DNA of 64,000 bases from Gammaproteobacteria bacterium. Its GTDB lineage: Bacteria > Pseudomonadota > Gammaproteobacteria > Pseudomonadales > Pseudohongiellaceae. Shown one piece after another: positions 43,728-53,130 of this stretch (positions are counted from its first letter, which is position 1; each line of letters begins with the position of its first letter). The stretch spans positions 62,001 through 126,000 of the forward strand of contig JAUXNX010000023.1 in the NCBI GenBank assembly GCA_030682575.1, in the 5' to 3' direction. The notes beneath the pieces were generated by a model, which searched no databases, was not told where the DNA came from, and was given only the letters and a program-made list of their open reading frames with translations. A program made the translations under genes and the position numbers.

Positions 43728-45082
43728 GGTAGTCCCCACTGATGTATATAACGGTCAATGTTGCGGTCAAGATACTCCAGGCCAACGGCGGGCATCGTCA
43801 ATATGCGTTCTGGGACTCCGCGTTGCTGCAGACGTTCGCGCAGGCCAACGAGTTGCCGTGCCAGCAGACTCAGTTCGCTGATGAGACGATCAGGCTCTAC
43901 CATATCTGTGAGCGCAGCGGCGATGCCATGCCAGTCGAATCTGCCGCCTTCCTCAAAGGGCGAGCCCCATTGCAGAGTGCGAATCACGCCCTCCGGGTCG
44001 GCCTTCATCGGGGCGAAGTCATAGATGGGAGAAAGCCAGATGCGGCCCGGTTGCTTCAGCAACGCTGTATTGCGGGCGTGATTGTCGGAGTTGCCAAAGG
44101 CAGTGTTCAGAAAATCCCGCTTCACCCATTCGATGACAAAGGCGGCGTGGTCGAAAGTGTCTCCCTGCCCGGCAATGCTGTGCGAGCGGGACAAACGTTT
44201 CACTGTAGTGCGAAGTGTGTCGAAGTGATTCAGAAAAGCGCCAGGAGGCGCATTCAGAAGAGACGCGATGGATTCCAGGCCGAAGTGCACCAACTTGTCA
44301 TCGATAGCAGTAACATCGAAGCGCGGCAACCACAGGGACGGAAAGTGAGCGCCTTCGTGCAGATGCATATGCGTGAGATCAATCGTCGTCATGCCCAGCG
44401 CGTGCAGTTCATGGTAGTAATGATATTCGGCGCGCAGGATGTCGCAGTCGATCGGCGTGCGCTGCCCGCGCGGGAATTTGACAAGGTAATGTTTGTCGAG
44501 GCAATGCGGATCATCCTGGAATGTATCGATCCAGACTTCATCCTGTGGCGAGCAGCGCAGCAGAAACTTGGGTGCCTCTCCGCCAGCGCCGGTAGCGCCC
44601 CCGCTGATGGCACCCATCTGTTGTGCGTATTCCAGGAAGTCGGTGTCACGCTCGACAACATCAACGGTCTTGAAGCGGATGCCGCGCAGTACGCTGTTGG
44701 GTGACAGCGTTGGCAGAGATTCCTTGATCCGCAGATTGCCCACCGGAGCGATGCAACCGTGGCGCAACAGTTGAATATCCTGCTGTGGACCTGGGATGTC
44801 TGTAATGCCCAGTCGTTGCGCCCAGTAACGGCGTGCTGCACCGGAGGGCATGATGTCCTCCAGAAAACCGAACCAGCGGGGGAGATCATGCGTCAGCATC
44901 AACTCGACAGGCAGGGTAAGGCTGCACGCGTGCTCATCGTCACACTCCATCCACTCAAGCGCATAGCCCTGCCGGTAACTCAGGCGAGCAGGGCCCGTGC
45001 GCCCGCGCTCCGGGAAGGAGAGCTCCAGATCGGCGGCGTCGTGCCATTGGCCGGTATGGAAAATCTGTATGGTAAGTGACAT
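43724..45082 (-). CDS. hipA: HipA-family serine/threonine kinase toxin
   Basis: This 452-residue HipA-like kinase typically phosphorylates an aminoacyl-tRNA synthetase and causes growth arrest or persistence. Visible features are the N-terminal subdomain (GFLEDIMPSGAARR), the Gly-rich loop GAISGGATGAGGEAPKF, the catalytic loop GNSDNHARNTALL (Asp and Asn) and the metal-binding SPIYDFAPM. ATG 45082 (MSLTIQIFHTGQW) is preferred. It is followed by hipB with a 4-bp overlap and preceded by a long palindrome. The length and complete motifs suggest activity. Confidence 0.9.
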   Translation of the reverse strand: MSLTIQIFHTGQWHDAADLELSFPERGRTGPARLSYRQGYALEWMECDDEHACSLTLPVELMLTHDLPRWFGFLEDIMPSGAARRYWAQRLGITDIPGPQQDIQLLRHGCIAPVGNLRIKESLPTLSPNSVLRGIRFKTVDVVERDTDFLEYAQQMGAISGGATGAGGEAPKFLLRCSPQDEVWIDTFQDDPHCLDKHYLVKFPRGQRTPIDCDILRAEYHYYHELHALGMTTIDLTHMHLHEGAHFPSLWLPRFDVTAIDDKLVHFGLESIASLLNAPPGAFLNHFDTLRTTVKRLSRSHSIAGQGDTFDHAAFVIEWVKRDFLNTAFGNSDNHARNTALLKQPGRIWLSPIYDFAPMKADPEGVIRTLQWGSPFEEGGRFDWHGIAAALTDMVEPDRLISELSLLARQLVGLRERLQQRGVPERILTMPAVGLEYLDRNIDRYIHQWGLP

Positions 45083-45104
45083 GGGATGGTCATGATTGAG
45101 TAGC

Positions 45105-45147
45105 ATATTGCTCAAATTTAACATTAATACTTAAAATTGAGCAATAT
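45105..45147. promoter_or_regulatory. Palindrome upstream of hipA (probable HipB operator)
   Basis: ATATTGCTCAA (45105-45115) and TTGAGCAATAT (45137-45147) are perfect 11-bp inverted arms with a 21-bp spacer, centred about three helical turns apart. A further half-site (TTGAGC) occurs at 45177-45182. They lie 23-65 bp upstream of hipA on DNA of low GC, where its promoter is expected. Assignment to HipB is inference. Confidence 0.6.
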
Positions 45148-45206
45148 AATTCCCATTCAATCGATAACGGCTATATTTGAGCGCCAAGCTGCTCATCAAG
45201 AGTGGC

Positions 45207-45902
45207 TCAAACCTCCAGCCACTCCCGCCGCACCTCATCTGCCTGCAGCAGACTGGCCGGGGTTCCTTCATAAACGATCTGCCCATGTCCCATCACATAC
45301 AAACGATGGGAGATGCGCATGGCAATGGTGAGTTTCTGCTCGACGAGCAGAATGGAGACGCCACGGCTGGCGATCTCCTGCAGCAGCAGACCGACCTGTT
45401 CCACGACCTTGGGCGCGAGGCCTTCGGTGGGTTCGTCGATCATGATCAGTTCCGGGTCGCCCATGAGCGTGCGGCACATGCACAGCATCTGTTGTTCGCC
45501 GCCACTGAGGACGCCGCCGTGGACATCAGCACGCTCGCCGAGATTGGGGAACATGCGGAACATCTCTTCCATGTTCCAGCGTGATGAGCCCTTTCTGCTC
45601 TTCATGCCAAGCAACAGGTTCTGGCGCACGGTGAGGCCGGGGAATATGTCGCGATTCTCGGGCACGCAACCGATGCCGAGCTGGGCGATTTCATAACTCT
45701 TTTTCCCGGCGATCTGCTTGCCCTTGAACAGGATGGAGCCCTTGGGTTCCACCTCGCCCATGATGGTCTTCACAGTGGTGGAGCGACCGACGCCGTTGCG
45801 GCCGAGCAGGCTGACGATCTCGCCTTCCTTCACGTGGAAGTTCACACCGCGCAGGATGTGACTCTTGCCGTACCAGGCATTCAGGTCGGAGACTTCAAGC
45901 AT
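45207..45902 (-). CDS. livF: Branched-chain amino-acid-type ABC transporter ATPase LivF
   Basis: This 231-residue ATPase of the LivF type has the LSGGEQQMLC signature, Walker B LIMIDEPTEGLAPK and the switch His in EQKLTIA region. The Walker A reads GRNGVGRSTT, so the usual Lys is Arg. Similar LivF proteins with this change occur in proteobacteria, but ATP binding should be checked. Its start overlaps livG by 8 bp. It is the last gene of the livKHMGF operon. The substrate could be a branched-chain amino acid or a related amide. Confidence 0.92.
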   Translation of the reverse strand: MLEVSDLNAWYGKSHILRGVNFHVKEGEIVSLLGRNGVGRSTTVKTIMGEVEPKGSILFKGKQIAGKKSYEIAQLGIGCVPENRDIFPGLTVRQNLLLGMKSRKGSSRWNMEEMFRMFPNLGERADVHGGVLSGGEQQMLCMCRTLMGDPELIMIDEPTEGLAPKVVEQVGLLLQEIASRGVSILLVEQKLTIAMRISHRLYVMGHGQIVYEGTPASLLQADEVRREWLEV

Positions 45903-46668
45903 GAGTCGCCTCCACTCCGTCGCCGGTGACCACTTCGCCCAGATAGGCTTCCTGCACGCGCGGATTGCCGCGAATCTTCGCTGGCACATCGGACGCGATC
46001 ACTTCACCGTACACCAGCACGGTGATGCGGTCTGCCACATCGAAGACGATGCTCATGTCGTGTTCCACCATCACCAGCGTCTTGCCTTCGGTGACCTTGC
46101 GGATCAGTGCCACTGCATTCTTTGCTTCGCTGTGGCTCATGCCCGCGACAGGTTCGTCGAGCAGAATCATCTCGGCGCCACTGGCAATCGCGATGCCGAG
46201 TTCGAGTGCGCGTTGCTCGGCGTAGGCGAGTTCGCCAGCGGGGAAGTTGCGGCGATCATGCAGGCCGATTTCCTCCAGCACGGCTTCGGTTCTCGCGTTC
46301 AATGCCTTCTGACGACTGACCAGATTCCAGAATGAATATCGGTAGTCCATCGACCATAGCAGGCCGCAGCGGATGTTCTCGAACACACTGAGCAACGGAA
46401 AAATGTTGGTGACCTGAAAACTGCGCGCCAGCCCCATGCGGGCGATTTCAAAGGGCTTGAGATTGTGAATGGGATTGCCTTTGAACAGGATGTTTCCCGA
46501 GCTCACGCCGTAACGGCCACTGATCAGATTGAATAGAGTTGACTTGCCTGCACCGTTGGGGCCGATGATCGCGTGCTTCTCGCCCTGTGCGATGCTGAGA
46601 GAGACGTCGCGGATGATCGCGGTCTCGCCAAAACTCTTGCTCACATTCTGCAGTTGCAGGAGGCTCAT
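45895..46668 (-). CDS. livG: Branched-chain amino-acid-type ABC transporter ATPase LivG
   Basis: This 257-residue ATPase has canonical Walker A GPNGAGKSTL, Walker B MILLDEPVAGM and switch His in MVEHDMSIVF. The ABC signature is changed to LAYAEQRALELGIA (LAYAEQ, not LSGGQ), a common variant in LivG. Its ATG overlaps the livM stop by 4 bp and its end overlaps livF by 8 bp. It pairs with LivF to energise import. Confidence 0.94.
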   Translation of the reverse strand: MSLLQLQNVSKSFGETAIIRDVSLSIAQGEKHAIIGPNGAGKSTLFNLISGRYGVSSGNILFKGNPIHNLKPFEIARMGLARSFQVTNIFPLLSVFENIRCGLLWSMDYRYSFWNLVSRQKALNARTEAVLEEIGLHDRRNFPAGELAYAEQRALELGIAIASGAEMILLDEPVAGMSHSEAKNAVALIRKVTEGKTLVMVEHDMSIVFDVADRITVLVYGEVIASDVPAKIRGNPRVQEAYLGEVVTGDGVEATHA

Positions 46669-47918
46669 GATTGGCCTCCACTTTCTTTTGCTGCGTGGTC
46701 AGGTTTGCGGGTAATCGTGTTTGCTTCCGACCACGCATCACGCAAGCGCGGCAGCGTGAGACGCAGCACGTAGAACGCCACTCCTGTCACAGCGAGCAGA
46801 AACGCCCAACTTCCATAGCCATCCGGATTCAGCGCAATGCCGAGATACACAAACTCGCTGCCCGACGCGTGGCTCATCTCGATCATTGCCACCAGACCGA
46901 GCAGGAACACCGCACCCGGCATCGACGTCAGCGTGTAGGGCACTGCCAGCAGCCGCAGCTTGCCAAGGTGCCAGGGCACGCGGTGCATCATCAGGAAGCC
47001 GGTCAGTCCGCGCGGCAGAAACATCACCGTCAGCACGAACAGAATGCCGAGATAGAGCATCCACAACGTGGTGTAGTTGCTCAGCAGCGAATTGATCAGG
47101 GTGAGGACGATTGCGCCCACAATGGGCCCGATGAAGAAACCGAGGCCGCCGATATACGCCATCAGCAACACGCGTCCGGAGCTGGCGGCATTGAGATTTT
47201 CCTCGGTGAGAATTTCGTAGTTCACGGCGAACAATCCCCCCGCGATGCCCGCAAAGAATCCGGCCATGGCGAAGGAGATGAAGCGCACGCGCCGCGCGCT
47301 ATAGCCGATGAATTCCGCACGTTCCGGATTGTCGCGCACTGCGTTCGCCATGCGTCCGGCAGGAGTTTGCGTGAACAAATACATGCACAGAGTCGCGACG
47401 AACATCCATGCAGCGGCGAGATAGTAGACTTCAATACCCTGCGCAAAGTCGTAACCGAAAAACGGCGGGCCGTAGGTGCGGTCGCCGCTGACACCCGCTT
47501 CGCCACCAAAGAAGGACACCAGAATCAGCGACGAGGCCGCGATCAGTTCGCCCATACCCAACGAGATCATGGCGAATACGGTTCCTGCCTTGTGGGTGGA
47601 GAAACTGCCGATAAACAGCGCAGCGATCAGCCCGAACAAGCCACCGACCAGTGGGATGAGTGTGACCGAAAACATCATCTCCTCATTCTCGATCATCATC
47701 AGCGCGTGCACGGCCAGGAAGCCACCAAGGCCAAAATAAACCGCGTGACCAAACGACAGCATGCCGCCCTGGCCCAGCAGCATGTTGTAGCTGAGCGCAA
47801 AGACAATGGCGATGGTCATTTGCGTGAAGATGGAGATGGAAAAGATCGAAGTGAATATCTGCGGAAGAACCAGCAAGACAATGGCGAACACAATCCAGAC
47901 AATTGACTTGCGCAGCAT
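46665..47918 (-). CDS. livM: Branched-chain amino-acid-type ABC permease LivM
   Basis: This 417-residue inner-membrane permease has the LivM core (LSYNMLLGQGGMLSFGHAVYFGLG, FVATLCMYLFT, GRMANAVRDNPERAEFIGY EAA-like loop, AYIGGLGFFIGPIVGA). Typical LivM is about 320-350 residues; this one has an extra C-terminal part with two membrane helices (VFLLGLVAMIEM and SWAFLLAVTGVAFYVL). ATG 47918 has GGAG 9 bases upstream; the TTG at 47924 is less likely. It starts 2 bp after the livH stop. Confidence 0.93.
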   Translation of the reverse strand: MLRKSIVWIVFAIVLLVLPQIFTSIFSISIFTQMTIAIVFALSYNMLLGQGGMLSFGHAVYFGLGGFLAVHALMMIENEEMMFSVTLIPLVGGLFGLIAALFIGSFSTHKAGTVFAMISLGMGELIAASSLILVSFFGGEAGVSGDRTYGPPFFGYDFAQGIEVYYLAAAWMFVATLCMYLFTQTPAGRMANAVRDNPERAEFIGYSARRVRFISFAMAGFFAGIAGGLFAVNYEILTEENLNAASSGRVLLMAYIGGLGFFIGPIVGAIVLTLINSLLSNYTTLWMLYLGILFVLTVMFLPRGLTGFLMMHRVPWHLGKLRLLAVPYTLTSMPGAVFLLGLVAMIEMSHASGSEFVYLGIALNPDGYGSWAFLLAVTGVAFYVLRLTLPRLRDAWSEANTITRKPDHAAKESGGQS

Positions 47919-47920
47919 GC

Positions 47921-48871
47921 TCAACTCTCCCGCTTGCCGAACAGGCCGGAGGGTCGGAAGATCAGCACCAGCACCAGTAGCAGGAAGGGCAGGATAGGCG
48001 CGATCTGCGGCAATGTAAGGCGCCAGATGTCATTCAGGGGATGATCGCTGGCGAAGGAAACGCCCAGCAGGTTGAGCAGATCCGGCATGCCAAGATTCGA
48101 GGCTATCGCGTAAGACTGCAGTAAACCGATCAACAGCGAGGCGACCAATGCGCCTCCGAGAGAACCAAGCCCGCCAATCACCACAATCACGAACACGATG
48201 CTGCCCAGCACCACGGCCATGCCGGGGAACGTGGTCAACACGGGGCCGGCGATCACACCTGCAAGTCCGGCCAATCCGGAACCTGCACCGAACACCGCCA
48301 TGAAAATGAAAGGGACATTGTGTCCCAGATTGGCCACTGTGTTGGGGTGTGTGATCGCCGCCTGAATGATGATGCCGATGCGTGTGCGCGTCAGCACGTA
48401 GTAGAGGCCGATGAAGATAGATACGGAGATGAAGATCATGAAGGCCTTGTAGGCCGGGAAATTCTGTCCGAAGAGAGTGAAGAGAGGAAAGTTGAGAATA
48501 TCGGGAGAGCGGTAGTTCATCGTGGAGCGGCCCCAGAAGAACTGCACTGCTTCTTCGATGAGAAAGGCGAGCCCGAACGTGAAGATCAGTTCCGCCACGT
48601 GTCCCGACTTGTGTACCCGTCGCAAGCCGTAGCGCTCCACCAGCGCTCCCACCAGGCCTACCAATATTGGCGCAATGATCAGCGCAGGCCAGAACCCGGT
48701 GTACAGACTGATGGAGTATGCGAAGTAGGCGCCCAGCATGTAGAAGCTGGCGTGGGCGAAATTGAGCACGCCCATCATGCTGAAGATGAGCGTCAGGCCG
48801 CTGGCAAGCATGAACAGCAGAAGGCCTGTGACCAGGCCATTCAGCGTTGCGAAAATCAGGACTTCAATCAT
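47921..48871 (-). CDS. livH: Branched-chain amino-acid-type ABC permease LivH
   Basis: This 316-residue permease has the typical LivH sequence LTLIFSMMGVLNFAHASFYMLGAY. Later it has AAITHPNTVANLGHNV, the EAA-like coupling region, and VIVVIGGLGSLGGALVASL. About eight membrane helices are visible. It follows livK by 24 bp and precedes livM by 2 bp, which fits one operon. Confidence 0.94.
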   Translation of the reverse strand: MIEVLIFATLNGLVTGLLLFMLASGLTLIFSMMGVLNFAHASFYMLGAYFAYSISLYTGFWPALIIAPILVGLVGALVERYGLRRVHKSGHVAELIFTFGLAFLIEEAVQFFWGRSTMNYRSPDILNFPLFTLFGQNFPAYKAFMIFISVSIFIGLYYVLTRTRIGIIIQAAITHPNTVANLGHNVPFIFMAVFGAGSGLAGLAGVIAGPVLTTFPGMAVVLGSIVFVIVVIGGLGSLGGALVASLLIGLLQSYAIASNLGMPDLLNLLGVSFASDHPLNDIWRLTLPQIAPILPFLLLVLVLIFRPSGLFGKRES

Positions 48872-48895
48872 GGTTCGGCTACTGACTCTCGCTGA

Positions 48896-50170
48896 CTACT
48901 GTTGGGGGCGTGTCATCCGGCAGCTGTTGTTTGCGGTGATCGTCTCTTCCATCGGCACGACGAACTCCGTCAGCAAACCGAAGCCGGAATTGTCGGAGTC
49001 GAACTCGATGTTTTCGTTGGTATGCACAGACACGTTCAGCGACTGGAATACCTGATGGTCGTCGGCGCGCATCCAGATCTCTTCGCCGGACATAGTGGTG
49101 ATGCGCAGATCCTCCATCGCCAGCGCGACATCATAGGGCTGCGTGGAACCTGCCTTTTCCATCGCGGCAGCCAGCATCATCAACGCATTGACCAGACGCG
49201 GCTGTGTCACATCCTTGTGCGGATTCTTCGCCTTGTAGGCGCGGGTGAAGTCGCGGCGTACATCGCTGAGGATGGGATTGGCGTGATCGTTGTGCACCAG
49301 GCGAATCTGACCCTTGGCCGCTTCGCCGAGGGTGGCGGTGATGCCGTCATAGGCTGCGTAGAAGGTATAGATGGGTACGTTAAGGCCGGCATCCATGATA
49401 CCGCGCCCGAGGGCCACCATGTCGGCACCCCAGTTGCCGGTGATCACGGCGTTGGCCCCCGAGGAAACGATCTTGGTGATATAAGGCGTGAAGTCCTTCA
49501 CCTGACCGATCGGGTGCAGTTCATTGCCGACGATCTGGATGTCGGGCCTCTTGGCTGCCAGCATGCTGATCGCGGCATCGCCCACGGCCTTGCCGAAGGA
49601 ATAGTCCTGACCAATGATGTAGACCTTGTCGATGGCGGGGTTGCGGGCGATGTGATCAGTCATCACCTCCATCTTCATGTCGGAGTGTGCGTCGAAGCGG
49701 AAGTGCCAGAAGTTGCAGTCAGCTCCGGTAAGAATCGGATCCACGGCAGCGTAATTGATGAACAGCACCTGAGAGTCCGGATTGCGGCGGTTATGCCTGT
49801 CGATTGCCGTGCTCAGTGCGCTTGCCACTGCTGAGCCGTTGCCGGAGAACACCACCTGGATGCCCTCGCTGATGGCGCGGCGCAACTGGATCTGGGAATC
49901 GGCGGCGCTGTTCTTGTTGTCCAGCGCAATGATCTCGAATTTGCGTCCACCGAGGATGCCGCCCTTGTCATTGAAGAAGTAGTCGGCCGCGAAATCCAGC
50001 ACCATGTAGCCGCTCTCGCCGGTGGCCGCGAAGGTGCCGGATTGCGGGTCGATGAAGGCGATCTTGATGGGTTCCTGGGCCTCGGCCGTGCAGGAAATCC
50101 CAACGGCACACAGGATTATTGCTGAAATGGCGGCGCGCAGACGATGAAATGCAGAGGTCAATATAGTCAT
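48896..50170 (-). CDS. livK: Periplasmic substrate-binding protein (LivK/amide type)
   Basis: This 424-residue type I periplasmic binding protein has a Sec signal (ISAIILCAVGISCTAEA|QEP). The body has IKIAFIDPQSGTFAATGESG, LRRAISEGIQVVFSGNGSAVA and VYIIGQDYSFGKAVGDAA, which are the family-specific hinge and binding strands. The length and motifs fit amino acid, amide or aromatic-acid binding members, so the ligand is not fixed. It is the first gene of the operon and should be the most expressed. Confidence 0.9.
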   Translation of the reverse strand: MTILTSAFHRLRAAISAIILCAVGISCTAEAQEPIKIAFIDPQSGTFAATGESGYMVLDFAADYFFNDKGGILGGRKFEIIALDNKNSAADSQIQLRRAISEGIQVVFSGNGSAVASALSTAIDRHNRRNPDSQVLFINYAAVDPILTGADCNFWHFRFDAHSDMKMEVMTDHIARNPAIDKVYIIGQDYSFGKAVGDAAISMLAAKRPDIQIVGNELHPIGQVKDFTPYITKIVSSGANAVITGNWGADMVALGRGIMDAGLNVPIYTFYAAYDGITATLGEAAKGQIRLVHNDHANPILSDVRRDFTRAYKAKNPHKDVTQPRLVNALMMLAAAMEKAGSTQPYDVALAMEDLRITTMSGEEIWMRADDHQVFQSLNVSVHTNENIEFDSDNSGFGLLTEFVVPMEETITANNSCRMTRPQQ

Positions 50171-50688
50171 GATGATTATTCTTGTGATTATTGTTGTGGA
50201 TGATGATGGTTATCAGTCATTTTGATAGACAAAACAACAGCATGGAATGCATCCTTTCATTCCGCTTTGTCACAACATGGGCTGGGACATTAACCCAGCC
50301 ATCAACCTGAATCAAGCGAAGTGCGGCATGATGAGTCTTGTGTGATTTCGACGCTGACTGTGTGTAACTTTGCATTGCCGAGCCGAGCCGAGCCGAGCCG
50401 AGCCGAGCCGAGCCGAGCCGCGCCGAGCCGCGCCGGCGAAGCGAGGACAGCCGGACACGCCGTGAACCCGTCCCTGGGGGCGCGTCAACCGCCCTCCCTG
50501 GCGGCTGACGGTCCTGCTGCCCTCGCTTCGCAGGCACGGCTCTGGTTCAGTGCCAACTGCGAGATCGCTTGCGGGCAAGCTCCCACAGAACGTGCCGCAT
50601 GCTCCCACAGCCTTGCTTTATTCCCCGTGCCCTCTACACTCGTGACCTTGCAAATTTCCACCAGACCATAAAAACAAGGAACACCCCG
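50171..50688. other. 518-bp intergenic region with short tandem repeats
   Basis: This region separates livK (minus) from hsdM (plus), so it holds both promoters. Its main feature is the (GCCGA)n tract at 50377-50435. The next 200 bp are GC-rich and contain short open frames on both strands with low-complexity sequence, which I do not regard as genes. Confidence 0.6.
50377..50435. repeat. (GCCGA)n pentanucleotide tandem repeat
   Basis: There are 44 bp of uninterrupted GCCGA units (8.8 copies, 50377-50420), followed by 15 bp of degenerate CGCCG/AGCCG units. It lies about 250-310 bp upstream of hsdM. Pentanucleotide tracts are prone to slippage, so copy number may vary between cells. Effect on expression is unknown. 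Confidence 0.9.
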
Positions 50689-53130
50689 TTGGCCCTGAAA
50701 AAATCCGAACTCTACGCCTCCCTCTGGTCCAGCTGCGACGAACTGCGCGGTGGCATGGATGCCAGCCAGTACAAGGACTATGTACTGGTGATGCTCTTCA
50801 TCAAGTACGTCAGTGACAAGTATGCAGGCCAGCCCTTCGCCCAGATCACGGTGCCCGAGGGCGCCAGCTTCAAGGACATGGTCGCCCTCAAGGGCCGGAC
50901 CGACATCGGCGACCAGATCAACAAGACCATCATTGCTCCGTTAGCCAATGCCAACAAACTTTCCGACCTGCCGGACTTCAACGACTCCAACAAACTCGGC
51001 ACGGGCAAAGAGATGGTGGAACGCCTCACCAACCTGATCGCCATCTTTGAAAACAAGGCGCTGGATTTCTCCAAAAACCGCGCTGAGGGCGACGACATTC
51101 TCGGTGACGCTTACGAATACCTGATGCGCCATTTCGCCACCGAGAGCGGCAAGAGCAAGGGGCAGTTCTACACGCCTGCCGAGGTCAGCCGCATCATCGC
51201 GCAGATACTCGGCATCCGTAATGCCGTCACGACCGCCAACACATCAGTCTATGACCCGACCTGCGGCTCCGGCTCTCTTCTGCTGAAAGTGGCTGATGAA
51301 GCGCGCACCGATGTCACGCTTTATGGGCAAGAGAAAGACTCGGCAACCAGTGGCCTCGCGCTCATGAACATGATCCTTCACGACAACGCCACCGCTGTGA
51401 TCATGCAGGGCAACACACTCGCAGCGCCCGGGTTCAAAGACGGTGAAGCCCTCAAGACCTTCGACTATGTGGTTGCCAATCCGCCGTTCTCCGACAAACG
51501 CTGGAGTACAGGCATCGACCCACTCAACGATCCCTTCGACCGCTTCAAGCATTTCGGTGTGCCGCCCGCCAAGCAGGGTGATTATGCCTATCTGCTGCAC
51601 ATCGTCCGCTCGCTGAAATCCACCGGCAAGGGCGCGTGCATTCTGCCCCATGGTGTGTTGTTCCGTGGCAACGCCGAAGCGGAGATCCGCCGCAAGCTTG
51701 TAAGTCGTGGCTACATCAAAGGCATCATCGGCCTGCCCGCGAACCTCTTCTACGGCACGGGCATCCCGGCCTGCATCATCGTCATCGATAAAGAGGGCGC
51801 GCAGGCACGTCTGGACAATCCGCAAAGCGGAATCTTCATGATCGACGCCAGTAGCGGTTACCAGAAAGACGGTCCCAAGAATCGCCTGCGCAGCATGGAC
51901 ATCCATCGCATTGTCGACACCTTCGCCAAACAGGTTGATGTGCCGAAGTACGCCCGCATGGTCAGCTTTGCCGAGATCGATAAGAACGAACACAATCTCA
52001 ACCTGCCGCGCTACATCGACAGCCAGAGCGCCGAAGACAAGCAAGACATTGAGGCTCACCTGCGTGGCGGCATTCCCGTTGCCGATGTCGAGGCACTTGC
52101 GCCTTACTGGGCCGTCTGTCCCGCATTGAAGAGCACATTGTTCCGTTCGCTGGCGGCCGAGGGCAGGCCGAATTATGTCGCCCTCACTGTCGAGAAGAAC
52201 GCCATCAAACCAGCGATCTATCAGCACCCCGAATTCGCATCCTTCATCGACGGCATGAACAACCACTTCGCGCAATGGCGCAGCAAGGCAGAGGCAACAC
52301 TGAAAGCCCTGACCCACGGCGTGCATCCCAAGGAATTCATCGCCGAACTCTCCGAAGACCTGCTCACTCACTACGCGGACAAGGCGCTGATCGACAAATA
52401 CGATGTCTATCAACACCTGATGGACTACTGGGCCGAAACCATGCAGGACGACGTTTACCTGATCGCCGCACCCGCCGACCAGGGCGGTGGCTGGAAGGCG
52501 GAGACCACGCGCATCATCGAGAAGGACAAGAGCGGCAAGGAGAAGGACAAAGGCTGGACCTGCGACCTCATCCCCAGGAGCCTGATCGTCGCCCGCTATT
52601 TCGCGGCTGAGCAGAAGGCCATCGATGATTTGAGCGCGCAACTGGAAAGCACCAGTGCCAGCCTCACGGAGCTGGAAGAAGAACACGGCGGCGAAGAAGG
52701 CGCCTTCGCGGAACTGGAGAAGATAAACAAGGCCGGCGTGGCGGCGCGTTTGAAAGATATCAAAGGTGACAAAGAGGCGCAGGACGAGATCGCCGTCCTC
52801 GATCAATGGCTCACGCTCAACACCGACGAAGCTGCGCTGAAGAAACAACTCAAGGACGCCGAGACTGTTCTCGATGCCAAGGCCTATGCTCACTATCCGA
52901 AACTGACTGAAGCCGAGATCAAGACGCTGGTGGTCAACGACAAATGGCTGGCCGCACTTGAGCGCGACATTCATGGCGAGATGGACCGCATCAGCCAGGC
53001 ACTCACCCAGCGCGTCAAGGAACTGGCCGAACGCTACGAAACCCCGTTGCCGCAGATGACGACCCGAGTGGCAGAGCTGGAGGCGAAGGTGAATGCGCAT
53101 CTGAAGAGGATGGGGTTCACATGGGAGTGA
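50689..53130 (+). CDS. hsdM: Type I restriction-modification system methyltransferase subunit
   Basis: This 813-residue N6-adenine methyltransferase has an N-terminal HsdM helical domain (MALKKSELYASLW, VLVMLFIKYVSDKYAG). The N6-MTase core follows, with the SAM motif DPTCGSGSLLL and catalytic NPPF (YVVANPPFSDKRW). A long C-terminal region holds a coiled coil. The TTG start at 50689 has AAGGA 8 bases upstream, and an open extension further upstream looks non-coding. It overlaps hsdS by 10 bp. HsdM with HsdS modifies the target; HsdR is 6 kb downstream beyond the cargo. Confidence 0.93.
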   Translation: MALKKSELYASLWSSCDELRGGMDASQYKDYVLVMLFIKYVSDKYAGQPFAQITVPEGASFKDMVALKGRTDIGDQINKTIIAPLANANKLSDLPDFNDSNKLGTGKEMVERLTNLIAIFENKALDFSKNRAEGDDILGDAYEYLMRHFATESGKSKGQFYTPAEVSRIIAQILGIRNAVTTANTSVYDPTCGSGSLLLKVADEARTDVTLYGQEKDSATSGLALMNMILHDNATAVIMQGNTLAAPGFKDGEALKTFDYVVANPPFSDKRWSTGIDPLNDPFDRFKHFGVPPAKQGDYAYLLHIVRSLKSTGKGACILPHGVLFRGNAEAEIRRKLVSRGYIKGIIGLPANLFYGTGIPACIIVIDKEGAQARLDNPQSGIFMIDASSGYQKDGPKNRLRSMDIHRIVDTFAKQVDVPKYARMVSFAEIDKNEHNLNLPRYIDSQSAEDKQDIEAHLRGGIPVADVEALAPYWAVCPALKSTLFRSLAAEGRPNYVALTVEKNAIKPAIYQHPEFASFIDGMNNHFAQWRSKAEATLKALTHGVHPKEFIAELSEDLLTHYADKALIDKYDVYQHLMDYWAETMQDDVYLIAAPADQGGGWKAETTRIIEKDKSGKEKDKGWTCDLIPRSLIVARYFAAEQKAIDDLSAQLESTSASLTELEEEHGGEEGAFAELEKINKAGVAARLKDIKGDKEAQDEIAVLDQWLTLNTDEAALKKQLKDAETVLDAKAYAHYPKLTEAEIKTLVVNDKWLAALERDIHGEMDRISQALTQRVKELAERYETPLPQMTTRVAELEAKVNAHLKRMGFTWE

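Noticed and set aside
50217-50671. Short frames across the GCCGA tract with Ser-Ala-Arg-Leu or Arg-Ala-Glu-Pro repeats
   Set aside because: These are translations of a pentanucleotide repeat; no RBS, homology or conserved extension.
51244-53100. 618-residue open frame antisense to hsdM
   Set aside because: The plus-strand reading has clear N6-methyltransferase motifs, so this is a composition shadow.
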